From the NCBI RefSeq assembly GCF_003289625.1, contig NZ_QMBN01000001.1, positions 434,001 to 498,000 on the forward strand: DNA of 64,000 bases, read 5' to 3'. Each line of letters begins with the position of its first letter. Within the stretch, counting starts at the first letter, position 1. The stretch is from Microbacterium sp. SMR1. Its GTDB lineage: Bacteria > Actinomycetota > Actinomycetes > Actinomycetales > Microbacteriaceae. The notes beneath the pieces are model-generated. The model ran no database searches and was not told the origin of the DNA. It was given only the letters and a program-made list of their open reading frames with translations. The translations under genes were made by a program, and so were the position numbers. Below are positions 1-8,217 of the stretch, piece by piece.

Positions 1-93
1 TTCGACGCGATCGTGCGCATCGACACCCCCGGTGAGGCCGACTACTACCGCAACGGCGGCATCCTGCAGTACGTGCTGCGCTCGCTCGTCTGA
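1..93 (+). CDS. acnA: aconitate hydratase, C-terminal end (partial)
   Basis: The first 30 codons end in [20 protein letters not shown] and a TGA. This matches the conserved C-terminus of monomeric bacterial aconitases, which end with a '[17 protein letters not shown]' segment just before the stop. The TCA-cycle enzyme interconverts citrate and isocitrate with a 4Fe-4S cluster in the cytosol; cluster and catalytic residues lie upstream of the window. The gene is read towards dxs, and a 16-bp perfect hairpin follows the stop, so it is probably transcribed separately from dxs. The identification rests on the tail alone. Confidence 0.85.
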   Translation, partial: FDAIVRIDTPGEADYYRNGGILQYVLRSLV

Positions 94-113
94 GACACGG
101 AGCTGCAGTAGTC

Positions 114-150
114 CACGAGAGGCCGGAGCGTCCAGCTCCGGCCTCTCGTG
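114..150 (+). terminator. intrinsic-type hairpin after aconitase
   Basis: A perfect 16-bp stem (114-129 with 135-150) encloses a 5-nt loop. No T-run follows, as is common for terminators in high-GC actinobacteria. It separates the aconitase gene from dxs, whose likely -10 box TAGACT lies at 163-168. Confidence 0.75.
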
Positions 151-197
151 CATCCCGCTGATTAGACTTACCGGCACCCGATGGAAGGAGGAGCTCG

Positions 198-2186
198 ATG
201 TCGTTGCTCTCCTCGATCTCGCACCCGCGCGATCTCGACGCCCTCTCGATCGCTCAGCTCGAGACGCTCGCCGGTGAGATCCGCTCGTTCCTCGTCGAGA
301 ACGTCGCGCGCAGCGGCGGGCACCTCGGACCCAACCTCGGAGTCGTCGAGCTCACCCTCGCGATCCATCGGGTCTTCGACTCTCCGAACGACCCGGTGGT
401 CTTCGACACCGGGCATCAGTCCTACGTGCACAAGCTGATCACGGGCCGCCAGGACTTCTCGCGGCTGCGCTCGCGGGGCGGCTTGGCTGGCTACCCGCAG
501 CGCAGCGAGAGCGAGCACGACGTCGTCGAGTCGTCGCACGCGTCGAGCTCGCTCAGCTGGGCCGACGGCATCTCACGGGCCTTCGCCCGCACCGGTCGCA
601 CCGACCGCCATGTCGTCACCGTGGTCGGCGATGGCTCGCTGACCGGCGGGATGACGTGGGAGGCGCTCAACAACATCTCCGACGACAACGATCGCAACCT
701 GGTCATCGTCGTCAACGACAACGGCCGTTCGTATGCGCCGACGATCGGCGGCATGGCGCGTTTCCTGAACAGGGTGCGCACCACCGAGGGCTACCGGTCG
801 TTGCACGAAGGCTCAGCGTCGCTCTTCGGCCGCCTCGGGCCGGCGGCGCGGGCCGTCTACCGTGGACTCCGCGGTGGGACTCACGGATTCTTGTCCCGGT
901 TCGTGAACAATGAGGCCCTGTACTCGAATCTCGATATCAAGTACCTCGGACCCGTCGACGGCCACGACCTCGAGGCCATGATCGAGACCCTGCGCCTCGC
1001 GAAGTCGTACGGTGCGCCGGTCATCGTGCACGCGATCACCGAGAAGGGCCGCGGCTACGCGCCCGCCCGACTCGACGAAGCCGACCAGTTCCATGCCGTG
1101 GGGAAGATCGACCCTGCGACGGGCCAGCCGGTCTCCTCCGGTGGCAAGACCAGTTGGACCGACGTGTTCGCCGAGGAGCTCGTGTCTGCGGGGGAGCGCC
1201 GCAGCGATGTCGTCGCGATCACTGCGGCGATGCTGCGTCCGACCGGGCTACTGCCCTTCGCGCAGCGGTTCCCCGATCGTGTCCTGGACGTCGGCATCGC
1301 GGAGCAGCACGCCGTCGCGGCATCCGCCGGCCTCGCCTTCGGTGGCTTGCATCCGGTCGTCGCGATCTACGCGACGTTCATGAACCGCGCGTTCGACCAG
1401 ATGATGATGGATGTCGCGCTGCACCGCGCCGGTGTGACCTTCGTGCTCGACCGGGCAGGCGTGACCGGACCCGACGGACCCAGCCATCACGGCATCTGGG
1501 ACCTCGCGATGCTCCAGCTCGTGCCCGGCGTTCGCATCGCGGCGCCGCGGGACGCCGAGCGTCTCCGCGAGGTGTTCCGCGAGGCGGTCGAGATCGAGGA
1601 TGCGCCCACGGTCGTCCGCTACCCGAAGGGCTCGGTCGGCGACGAGCTGCCGGCCGTCGAGCGTCTGGACGACGGGACCGACGTGCTGGTGCGGGGCGAG
1701 TCGGACGATGTGCTCATCGTGGGCATCGGCCCGATGGCGCGCCTGGGCATCGAGGTCGCCGAGCGCCTGCGAGCACAGGGCATCGGCGCGACCGTCATCG
1801 ATCCTCGCTGGGTGGTCCCGGTCGCTCGCTCGGTCGTGGACCTCGCGGCTGGACACCGGCTGGTCATCACCATCGAGGACGGGATCCGTGTCGGTGGTAT
1901 CGGCACACGCATCCGCCAGGTTCTTCGCGAGGCCGGCATCGACACGGCCGTCGACGAGCTCGGACTGCCCGACGAGTTCATCGATCACGCGGAGCGCGAC
2001 GAGATCCTCGACGACGCGGGTCTGACGGCCGCGAAGATCGCGCACGACGTCGTCGCGCAGGTCCTCGGCACCCGCATCCCGATCGCCCGGCCAAGCGCGG
2101 ATGCCGCGACGGACTGGTCGGATGCCGCCGACGCGCCGGGCCGCGCGGGTGCGAGCGACGGCGAGCCTCAGCCTCGCGGCCGCTGA
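198..2186 (+). CDS. dxs: 1-deoxy-D-xylulose-5-phosphate synthase
   Basis: First and rate-controlling enzyme of the MEP pathway: it condenses pyruvate and glyceraldehyde 3-phosphate to DXP using thiamine diphosphate. The protein has 662 residues, normal to slightly long for the family. The ThDP/Mg motif GDGSLTGGM starts at residue 144 and is followed by NNISDDNDRNLVIVVNDN. The transketolase-like pyrimidine domain carries DVGIAEQHAV and DRAGVTGPDGPSHHG. The ATG is preceded by AAGGAGG at 185-191, and a -10-like TAGACT lies at 163-168. It supplies isoprenoid precursors that the crt operon at 56.7-61.7 kb would use. Its end overlaps the convergent membrane-protein gene by 19 bp. Confidence 0.97.
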   Translation: MSLLSSISHPRDLDALSIAQLETLAGEIRSFLVENVARSGGHLGPNLGVVELTLAIHRVFDSPNDPVVFDTGHQSYVHKLITGRQDFSRLRSRGGLAGYPQRSESEHDVVESSHASSSLSWADGISRAFARTGRTDRHVVTVVGDGSLTGGMTWEALNNISDDNDRNLVIVVNDNGRSYAPTIGGMARFLNRVRTTEGYRSLHEGSASLFGRLGPAARAVYRGLRGGTHGFLSRFVNNEALYSNLDIKYLGPVDGHDLEAMIETLRLAKSYGAPVIVHAITEKGRGYAPARLDEADQFHAVGKIDPATGQPVSSGGKTSWTDVFAEELVSAGERRSDVVAITAAMLRPTGLLPFAQRFPDRVLDVGIAEQHAVAASAGLAFGGLHPVVAIYATFMNRAFDQMMMDVALHRAGVTFVLDRAGVTGPDGPSHHGIWDLAMLQLVPGVRIAAPRDAERLREVFREAVEIEDAPTVVRYPKGSVGDELPAVERLDDGTDVLVRGESDDVLIVGIGPMARLGIEVAERLRAQGIGATVIDPRWVVPVARSVVDLAAGHRLVITIEDGIRVGGIGTRIRQVLREAGIDTAVDELGLPDEFIDHAERDEILDDAGLTAAKIAHDVVAQVLGTRIPIARPSADAATDWSDAADAPGRAGASDGEPQPRGR

Positions 2187-2758
2187 CGTCGTCGCCGGTC
2201 GGGGTAGATGATGCGGTAGCGCTCGTCGGGGGCATCCCCGGTGGCGGCGTCCGGGTCCTGGTCATGCCCGGGTGCGACGACCACCCCGGCGTCGGCCTGC
2301 CGAGCGTGTTTCGCGGTGACGAACCACGCGCCTGCGAGCCCGACGGCCGTCACCGGGGTGTTCGCGATCAGAAGCCATGAAGAGTCCAGGAGTGCCGCGA
2401 GTCCCGTGGTCGGAGCCGTCACGATGAGGGCGTAGATGGCGGTGACCACGACGCTGAGGAGTACGCCGTACGCGGCGAACGCCGCGAGGTGAACCGGGAC
2501 GTGCGGTGATCGCCTCAGCCATCTTCCGGGCACGTACGCACCGGGTGCCCCGATAGCGAGGGCGAAGACAGACGCGGGCAGGATGAAGAGAGCTGACACG
2601 ACGCCGATGCCGCCCGTGCTGATCGCCCAGACGGCGATCAGGAGCATCGCGGTCCAGAACCATGCTCGCGCAGCGCCGCGCAGGAACTCCGAATGGGTGA
2701 ACGCGAACGGTTCTGATGTCGTCCTCGGGGACTCCGGTCGATGCTCGGCGCCCGTCAC
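2168..2758 (-). CDS. small multi-pass membrane protein, TetR partner
   Basis: I do not recognise the family. The 196-residue product starts at a GTG overlapping the TetR stop (GTGA), so the two genes are translationally coupled. I see about four hydrophobic segments: AWFWTAMLLIAVWAI, a second one with ILPASVFALAIGA, LAAFAAYGVLLSVVVTAIYAL, and a last one with ANTPVTAVGLAGAWF. A basic cytoplasmic tail ends in PDRRRRQRPRG. There is no transporter signature or signal peptide. Coupling to a TetR regulator suggests it is that regulator's target, perhaps an accessory transporter or membrane-stress protein, but this is inference. A longer upstream reading in the same frame only shadows TetR. Confidence 0.8.
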   Translation of the reverse strand: MTGAEHRPESPRTTSEPFAFTHSEFLRGAARAWFWTAMLLIAVWAISTGGIGVVSALFILPASVFALAIGAPGAYVPGRWLRRSPHVPVHLAAFAAYGVLLSVVVTAIYALIVTAPTTGLAALLDSSWLLIANTPVTAVGLAGAWFVTAKHARQADAGVVVAPGHDQDPDAATGDAPDERYRIIYPDRRRRQRPRG

Positions 2759-3432
2759 GAGCGGGCCTCGGCGATGAGGTCGAGAAGTTCCCGCACCGGC
2801 CGCCGCAGCATCGGGAGGCGCGCCAGTGGGAGCGCCATCGCGAGCAGTGCCAGGCCCTTGTCGAGCAAGCGCCGCGTCTTCGCCTGGTGATCGGACTCGT
2901 CGTAGACCCAGTACATCGCGAGCAGCAGATGCGCGAGAACGAGCGCTCCGGGCAGCGCCTCGGCGATGTCCTTCGGAAGCTTGTGGTCGGCACCGTCGAC
3001 AGCGGTACGGAACAGATCCTCCACGATCGCGAGCGAGGCATTCGACTCGGGCGACAGCGGGTTGATCGACGATCGCGGCGAGACGGCGGCCGTCAGGAAC
3101 TCGGGCGCATGGCCATGCGTCGGCGTCAGTTGATCGAGGCCCGTGTGGAAGACGATCGCGAGCCTGTCCTTGAGGTCGCGCTCCGACTCGAGTCCGGGCA
3201 GGGCGGCCGCGCGGTGACCCTGCTGCACCTGCAGGTAGAACTCCTGCACGAGCTCGTTCTTCGACGCGAAGTGGTAGTTCGTCGTCCCGACCGACACACC
3301 GGCCTCCGACGCGATGCGGCGGATGGTGGTCGCGTCGTAGCCGCGTTCGCGAAACGAACGCAGCGCCGTCTCGACGATCAGGGCACGTGTGCGGTCGCGC
3401 TTCGATCCGGTCGGCTCCGGGGTGCTGAACAT
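2755..3432 (-). CDS. TetR/AcrR-family transcriptional regulator
   Basis: A 225-residue protein with the TetR DNA-binding domain at its N-terminus: a RALIVETALRSFRERGYDATTIRRIA segment (split here by helices 1-2), then EAGVSVGTTNYHF as the recognition helix and the conserved 'YHF.sK.eL' ending. The remainder is a helical ligand-binding domain; the ligand is unknown. The ATG at 3432 follows a TAGTAT box (3439-3444) by 6 nt, so the mRNA is probably leaderless. A perfect 14-bp palindrome covers the start codon (3425-3438), a likely autorepression site. It is coupled to the membrane-protein gene downstream. Confidence 0.93.
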   Translation of the reverse strand: MFSTPEPTGSKRDRTRALIVETALRSFRERGYDATTIRRIASEAGVSVGTTNYHFASKNELVQEFYLQVQQGHRAAALPGLESERDLKDRLAIVFHTGLDQLTPTHGHAPEFLTAAVSPRSSINPLSPESNASLAIVEDLFRTAVDGADHKLPKDIAEALPGALVLAHLLLAMYWVYDESDHQAKTRRLLDKGLALLAMALPLARLPMLRRPVRELLDLIAEARS

Positions 3433-3438
3433 GTTCAG
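3425..3438. promoter_or_regulatory. palindromic candidate TetR operator over start codon
   Basis: CTGAACATGTTCAG is a perfect 14-bp palindrome. It includes the ATG of the TetR gene and abuts the -10 box TAGTAT (3439-3444), so a bound dimer would cover the inferred transcription start. Position and symmetry are seen directly; binding by this TetR is inferred. Confidence 0.55.
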
Positions 3439-3498
3439 ATACTAGCGTGCAGGCAGCCCCGGCCACCGGCTTCCCCGCTCCCGTGGAAGCATGGAGGG

Positions 3499-6000
3499 AT
3501 GACCGGCGACAACCTCACCCGTACCGACGCCCAGCATCGTGCAGCCGAGGTCCGGCTCCACACCATCGATGTCTCCCTCGACGTCCGTGACGCCCCGCGC
3601 GCCGAGGAGACCACGTTCAGCACCCGTGCGATCCTGTCGTTCGATGCGCGCGTCGGCGGTGAGACCTGGGTCGACTTCCTCGGTTCGAGCGTCGATGCGG
3701 TCATCGTGAACGGCGAGAACCGGCCCGTGGAATGGGACGGCGCGCGCATCCGCATCCGCGACCTCTCGGAGCACAACACCGTCTCGATCGCGGCGCGCGG
3801 CGTCTACAGCCGCTCGGGCGAGGGCCTCCACCGCTTCGTCGACCCGGTCGACGGCGCCGTCTATCTGTACACGCAGTACGAGCCCGCGGACGCGCGTCGC
3901 GTCTACCCGTGTTTCGAGCAGCCGGACCTGAAGGCACGCTGGCGGATGCGGGTCGCGGCGCCGGAGGGCTGGCGGGTGCTGTCCAACGGTGCGGAGACCG
4001 ACCGCCGGGACCTCGACGGCGGTACCGAGGTCACCTTCGCTGAGACCCTCCCGATCTCCAGTTACATCACCGCCGTCGCAGCGGGCCCCTACCACCGCGT
4101 CGGCGCGGTCTGGGACGGACCCGAGGGACCTGTCGACCTGGGCGTCCTGTGCCGTGCCTCGCTGGCGCCGTACCTCGACGCCGAGGAGATCATCGACATC
4201 ACCCGCCGTGGGCTCGCGTACTTCGGTGAGGCGTTCGGGCTCGGCTATCCGTGGGGCAAGTACGACCAGATCTTCGTGCCCGAGTACAACCTCGGCGCGA
4301 TGGAGAACCCCGGTCTCGTCACGTTCACCGAGGCGTACGTCTTCCGCGGGGCCGCGACCGCCGCGCAGCGCGAGGCCCGCGCCAACACGATCCTCCACGA
4401 GATGGCGCACATGTGGTTCGGCGACCTCGTGACCATGCGGTGGTGGGACGACCTGTGGCTCAAGGAGTCCTTCGCGGACTTCATGGGCTCGCATGCGTCT
4501 GTCGCGACCGGGCTCTATCCGGATGCCTGGGTGAGCTTCGCGAGCCGGCGGAAGGGGTGGGCCTACGAGCAGGACCAGCTTCCGACCACGCATCCGATCG
4601 TGGCCGACATTCCCGACCTGCAGGCGGCCAAGCTCAACTTCGACGGGATCACGTACGCCAAGGGAGCGTCCGTGCTCAAGCAGCTCGTCGCGTACGTGGG
4701 GGAGGAGGCGTTCTTCGCCGGCGCGCGCAAGTACTTCGCCGACAACGCCTTCGGGAACACCACGCTCGGTGATCTGCTGGACGCCCTGGAGCACACCTCC
4801 GGGCGCGACCTGCGGGCGTGGAGTCGCGCCTGGCTCGAGACCACCGGGATGTCGGATCTGTCGGTCGAGCGCGGTGAATCGGACGGCGTCACGATCGTCC
4901 AGACCGATCCCCGACCCCACCGCGTGACGATCGGACGGTACGCGGCGTCGGAGGGGGCGCTCCGCCGAGAGGGCGGGGTCGAGCTCGATCTCGTCGACGC
5001 CCGGACGCCGCTGCCCGGGGATGCCGCGGGCGTGATCATCCCGAACGACGACGACCGCACCTATGCCAAGGTGCGCCTCGACGGTGACACGACGGCAGCG
5101 CTCGAGCGCTCGCTCTCGACGATCGGCGATCCGCTCGCCCGATCGGTGGCGTGGGCCGCGCTCTGGAACGCGGTTCGCGACGGTCGCCTCGACGTGGCAC
5201 GCTACCTCGAGATCGTCGGAGTGCACGCCGCGGCCGAGACCCACATCGGCCTCCTCACCGACGCAGTCGCGCATGCCGACTACGCGCTCGCCCACTACGC
5301 CGCTCCCGCACAGCGCGAGTCGCTCGCCGCGCGCTGGCTGGAGACCGTCTGGCGGTCGTTGCACGAAGCCCGCCCCGGGACGGACGCCCAGCTCGTCTGG
5401 GCGCGCGCCCTGGGCGCTGTCGCCGCGATGGATGCGGGGCGTGCGGCGTCGTTGCGCCAGCTGCTCGCCGGCGAAGGGCAGCTCCCCGACGGTCTCGTGC
5501 TCGATGCGGACCTGCGATGGAGCTGGCTGTTCGCGCTCGCCTCGACGGGCCAGGCCAGCGCCGCCGAGATCGACGCCGAGCTGGTCCGCGACGATACCGC
5601 GAAGGGGAGGCGAGCCCACCGCGCCGCCCGAGCGGCGCTGCCGGAGGCGCCGGTGCGCGAGGCCGCGTGGGTCGCGGCGTGGACGGATGAGACCCTGTCG
5701 AACGACGAGCTCGACGCCACGATCGCCGGTGTCCGCGCCGGAGGGCGACGCGATCTCATCGCGGCCCTCGACGGGGACTATTTCTCGCGCATCGCCCGAG
5801 TCTGGGAGACCCGGAGCATCGAGATCGCGCGCCGCCTCGTGCGCGGTCTGTTCCCGGCGTCGGATGACCTGACGGCGGCGACGACGTGGCTGGACTCGAG
5901 CCCCGGGGCGCCGGCCGCGTTGCGTCGCATCGTGATCGAGCAGCGCGATGTCCGCGAGCGCGACCTGCGCGTGCAGAGCGCGCAGGGCCGACCGGCGTGA
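3499..6000 (+). CDS. pepN: aminopeptidase N (M1 zinc metallopeptidase)
   Basis: Cytosolic aminopeptidase that removes N-terminal residues from peptides. The 833-residue length fits the actinobacterial pepN family. The exopeptidase motif GAMEN is at residues 266-270, and the zinc site is HEMAH at 300-304 with the third ligand E323 (LWLKESF). A C-terminal ERAP1-like helical domain follows. I chose the ATG at 3499 because the sequence then begins MTGDNLTRTDAQHRA, the usual actinobacterial pepN start, although the purine-rich stretch before it sits too close for a good ribosome binding site. The frame stays open upstream, but that part only mirrors the TetR gene. A convergent hairpin separates it from fadB. 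Confidence 0.95.
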   Translation: MTGDNLTRTDAQHRAAEVRLHTIDVSLDVRDAPRAEETTFSTRAILSFDARVGGETWVDFLGSSVDAVIVNGENRPVEWDGARIRIRDLSEHNTVSIAARGVYSRSGEGLHRFVDPVDGAVYLYTQYEPADARRVYPCFEQPDLKARWRMRVAAPEGWRVLSNGAETDRRDLDGGTEVTFAETLPISSYITAVAAGPYHRVGAVWDGPEGPVDLGVLCRASLAPYLDAEEIIDITRRGLAYFGEAFGLGYPWGKYDQIFVPEYNLGAMENPGLVTFTEAYVFRGAATAAQREARANTILHEMAHMWFGDLVTMRWWDDLWLKESFADFMGSHASVATGLYPDAWVSFASRRKGWAYEQDQLPTTHPIVADIPDLQAAKLNFDGITYAKGASVLKQLVAYVGEEAFFAGARKYFADNAFGNTTLGDLLDALEHTSGRDLRAWSRAWLETTGMSDLSVERGESDGVTIVQTDPRPHRVTIGRYAASEGALRREGGVELDLVDARTPLPGDAAGVIIPNDDDRTYAKVRLDGDTTAALERSLSTIGDPLARSVAWAALWNAVRDGRLDVARYLEIVGVHAAAETHIGLLTDAVAHADYALAHYAAPAQRESLAARWLETVWRSLHEARPGTDAQLVWARALGAVAAMDAGRAASLRQLLAGEGQLPDGLVLDADLRWSWLFALASTGQASAAEIDAELVRDDTAKGRRAHRAARAALPEAPVREAAWVAAWTDETLSNDELDATIAGVRAGGRRDLIAALDGDYFSRIARVWETRSIEIARRLVRGLFPASDDLTAATTWLDSSPGAPAALRRIVIEQRDVRERDLRVQSAQGRPA

Positions 6001-6002
6001 CG

Positions 6003-6043
6003 CGACGAGGAGCCCGCGGCTTCGTGCCACGGGGTCCTCGTCG
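6003..6043. terminator. hairpin between convergent pepN and fadB
   Basis: The outer stem CGACGAGGA (6003-6011) pairs with TCCTCGTCG (6035-6043), and the inner CCCG (6013-6016) pairs with CGGG (6030-6033). It lies in the 61-bp gap between two convergent genes and can work in either direction. No strong T-run is present. Confidence 0.6.
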
Positions 6044-6061
6044 GCGGTGCAGCGCTGGCTG

Positions 6062-8206
6062 TCAGCGGTTCGCGATCCCGCGGATGGGCGGGTGGTGGAA
6101 CGTGTCGCCGAACGCCCGCTCCGATGCGCCCTCCCGATCGAGGTAGGGCGAAGCGCCGCCGTCGATGAACGGCCAGCCCGCGCCCAGGATGAGACACAGG
6201 TCGATGTCCTGGACCTCGGGAACGACGCCCTCGTCGAGCATGAGCTTGATCTCCTGCGCCAGGCCGTCCTGAACGCGCTGGAGGATCGTGTCGGCCGCGA
6301 CCGGCGACGAACCCGTCGCCTTCTTCGCGATCTTCTCCGCGGCCTTGGTGAAGCCGGTGACCCGTCCTCCCTTGTCCTTCTCGACGACCTCGGGCAGTTC
6401 CGCGAGCTGGTGGAAGTTCTCGTTCGCATAGAAGCGGTCGGGGAACGCCGAGGTCATCGTGTCCTGCACGTGTGCGGCGACCTTCCAGCCGACGAGGTCG
6501 ATGAGCTGGAAGGGCCCCATCGGCAGCCCCAGCGGCGCGAAGGCCTTCTCGACATCGGCGACCGGCGTGCCCTCGTAGACGGCACGCGCCGCCTCGCCCA
6601 TGACTTTCGCCAGCAGTCGGTTCACGACGAAGCCGGGCGCGTCGGCCGTCAGGACGGCGTTCTTGCCGAGGCCCTTCGCGACGACGAACGCGGTCGACAG
6701 GGCAGCATCCGTCGTCTGCGATGTCTTCACGACCTCGATCAGCGGCATGACCGCGACGGGGTTGAAGAAGTGGAAGCCGACGAGACGCTCGGGGTGAGCG
6801 AGCTTCGCGCCGATCTCCGCCACGGACAGCGACGAGGTGTTCGTCGCGAGGATCGCGTCGTCAGCGATGATCTTCTCGATCTCGCCGAAGACCTGCTGCT
6901 TGACCCCGACCTCCTCGAACACCGCCTCGATGACGAAGTCGCAGTCGGCGTACTCGCTCTTGTCGACCGTGCCGTGCACGAGCGAGCGGAGCTTGCCCGC
7001 CGTGTCGGAATCGATGCGGCCCTTCGCCTCGAGCTTGCCGATCTCGTCGCGAATGTAGGCGAGCCCCTTGTCGACGCGCGCCTGATCGAGGTCCGTGATG
7101 AGCACGGGCACCTGGAGCTTGCGGACGAACAGCAGCGCGAACTGGCTGGCCATGAGGCCCGCGCCGATGACGCCGACCTTCGTCACCTTCTTCGCCAGCG
7201 CCTTGTCGGGAGCGCCGACCGGCCGCTTCGCGCGCTTCTGCACCAGGTCGAAAGCGTACATCGACGCGGCGAACTGGTCACCCGAGATGAGTTCGGCCAG
7301 AGCGTCGTCCTCGCGGGCGAAGCCTTCGTCGCGTGAGCCGCCGCGGGCCTTCTCGAGCAGCTCGAGGGCCAGGTAGGGAGCCTTCGGGACGGTGCCGATC
7401 TTCGACTCGAGCATGCCGCGGGCAACCTTGACGGCGATCGGCCACTTGGTCAGGCGCTCGAGCTTGCCGGGCTCGTTCTTGCGCGTGACCGAGACGGCGC
7501 CCGACAGCACGCGGTCGGCCCAGGCGAGCGAGTCCTCGAGGTAGCTCACCGCGGGGAAGATCGCGTCCATGATGCCCAGGTCGTACGCCTGCTGCGGCTT
7601 GAGCACGCGGTTCTGCTTGAGCGGATTGCTGATGACCACTTCGAGCGCGTTCTCGATCCCGATGAGGTTCGGCAGCAGGTAGGCGCCTCCCCAGCCCGGG
7701 ATGAGCCCGAGGAAGACCTCGGGCAGCGCGATCGCCGCGGCGGAGGCGTCCACGGTGCGGTACGTGCTGTTGAGCGCGATCTCGAGACCGCCGCCGAGGG
7801 CGAGGCCGTTCACGAAAGCGAAGGAGGGGACGCCCAGCTGCGACAGACGCCCGAGCACCTGGTGCCCGCGCTGCGCGACGAGCTTCGCGATTTCCTTCGA
7901 GGGCAACCGTGAGACATCGGAGAGGTCGGCGCCCGCAGCGAGGATGTACTGCTTGCCGGTGATGCCGACGGCGTCGATCTCCCCGGCCGCCGCACGGGCG
8001 GCGAGCGTCTCGAGCACGCCGCCCAGCTCGGCGAGCGTCGCCGGACCGAGCGTGTTCGGCCGGGTGTGGTCTCGTCCGTTGTCGAGGGTGATGAGCGCGA
8101 GCGTGCGGCCCGAGGCGAGCCGGACATCGCGCACCAGCGAATGCGTGACGACCTCGTCACCGGTGAGGGCGTCGAGGGGGGAGAAGTCGATGTCGTCGTA
8201 GGTCAT
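6062..8206 (-). CDS. fadB: multifunctional fatty-acid oxidation protein: enoyl-CoA hydratase / 3-hydroxyacyl-CoA dehydrogenase
   Basis: A 714-residue fusion that performs hydration of enoyl-CoA and oxidation of 3-hydroxyacyl-CoA in beta-oxidation. The N-terminal crotonase domain has the oxyanion and catalytic-Glu segments NGLALGGGLEIAL and LPEVFLGLIPGWGG. The NAD-binding Rossmann motif GVIGAGLMASQ lies near residue 341, followed by the dehydrogenase catalytic segment FHFFNPV and the C-terminal 3HCDH domain. The start is ATG at 8206; the frame runs further back but only into the thiolase gene. It lies 11 bp after fadA in the same direction, giving the alpha and beta halves of a trifunctional beta-oxidation complex. 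Confidence 0.95.
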   Translation of the reverse strand: MTYDDIDFSPLDALTGDEVVTHSLVRDVRLASGRTLALITLDNGRDHTRPNTLGPATLAELGGVLETLAARAAAGEIDAVGITGKQYILAAGADLSDVSRLPSKEIAKLVAQRGHQVLGRLSQLGVPSFAFVNGLALGGGLEIALNSTYRTVDASAAAIALPEVFLGLIPGWGGAYLLPNLIGIENALEVVISNPLKQNRVLKPQQAYDLGIMDAIFPAVSYLEDSLAWADRVLSGAVSVTRKNEPGKLERLTKWPIAVKVARGMLESKIGTVPKAPYLALELLEKARGGSRDEGFAREDDALAELISGDQFAASMYAFDLVQKRAKRPVGAPDKALAKKVTKVGVIGAGLMASQFALLFVRKLQVPVLITDLDQARVDKGLAYIRDEIGKLEAKGRIDSDTAGKLRSLVHGTVDKSEYADCDFVIEAVFEEVGVKQQVFGEIEKIIADDAILATNTSSLSVAEIGAKLAHPERLVGFHFFNPVAVMPLIEVVKTSQTTDAALSTAFVVAKGLGKNAVLTADAPGFVVNRLLAKVMGEAARAVYEGTPVADVEKAFAPLGLPMGPFQLIDLVGWKVAAHVQDTMTSAFPDRFYANENFHQLAELPEVVEKDKGGRVTGFTKAAEKIAKKATGSSPVAADTILQRVQDGLAQEIKLMLDEGVVPEVQDIDLCLILGAGWPFIDGGASPYLDREGASERAFGDTFHHPPIRGIANR

Positions 8207-8217
8207 GTCGGCGCGCC

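Noticed and set aside
3442-6429. Long minus-strand frame opposite pepN
   Set aside because: It is arginine- and alanine-rich nonsense typical of antisense frames; pepN on the plus strand is unambiguous.
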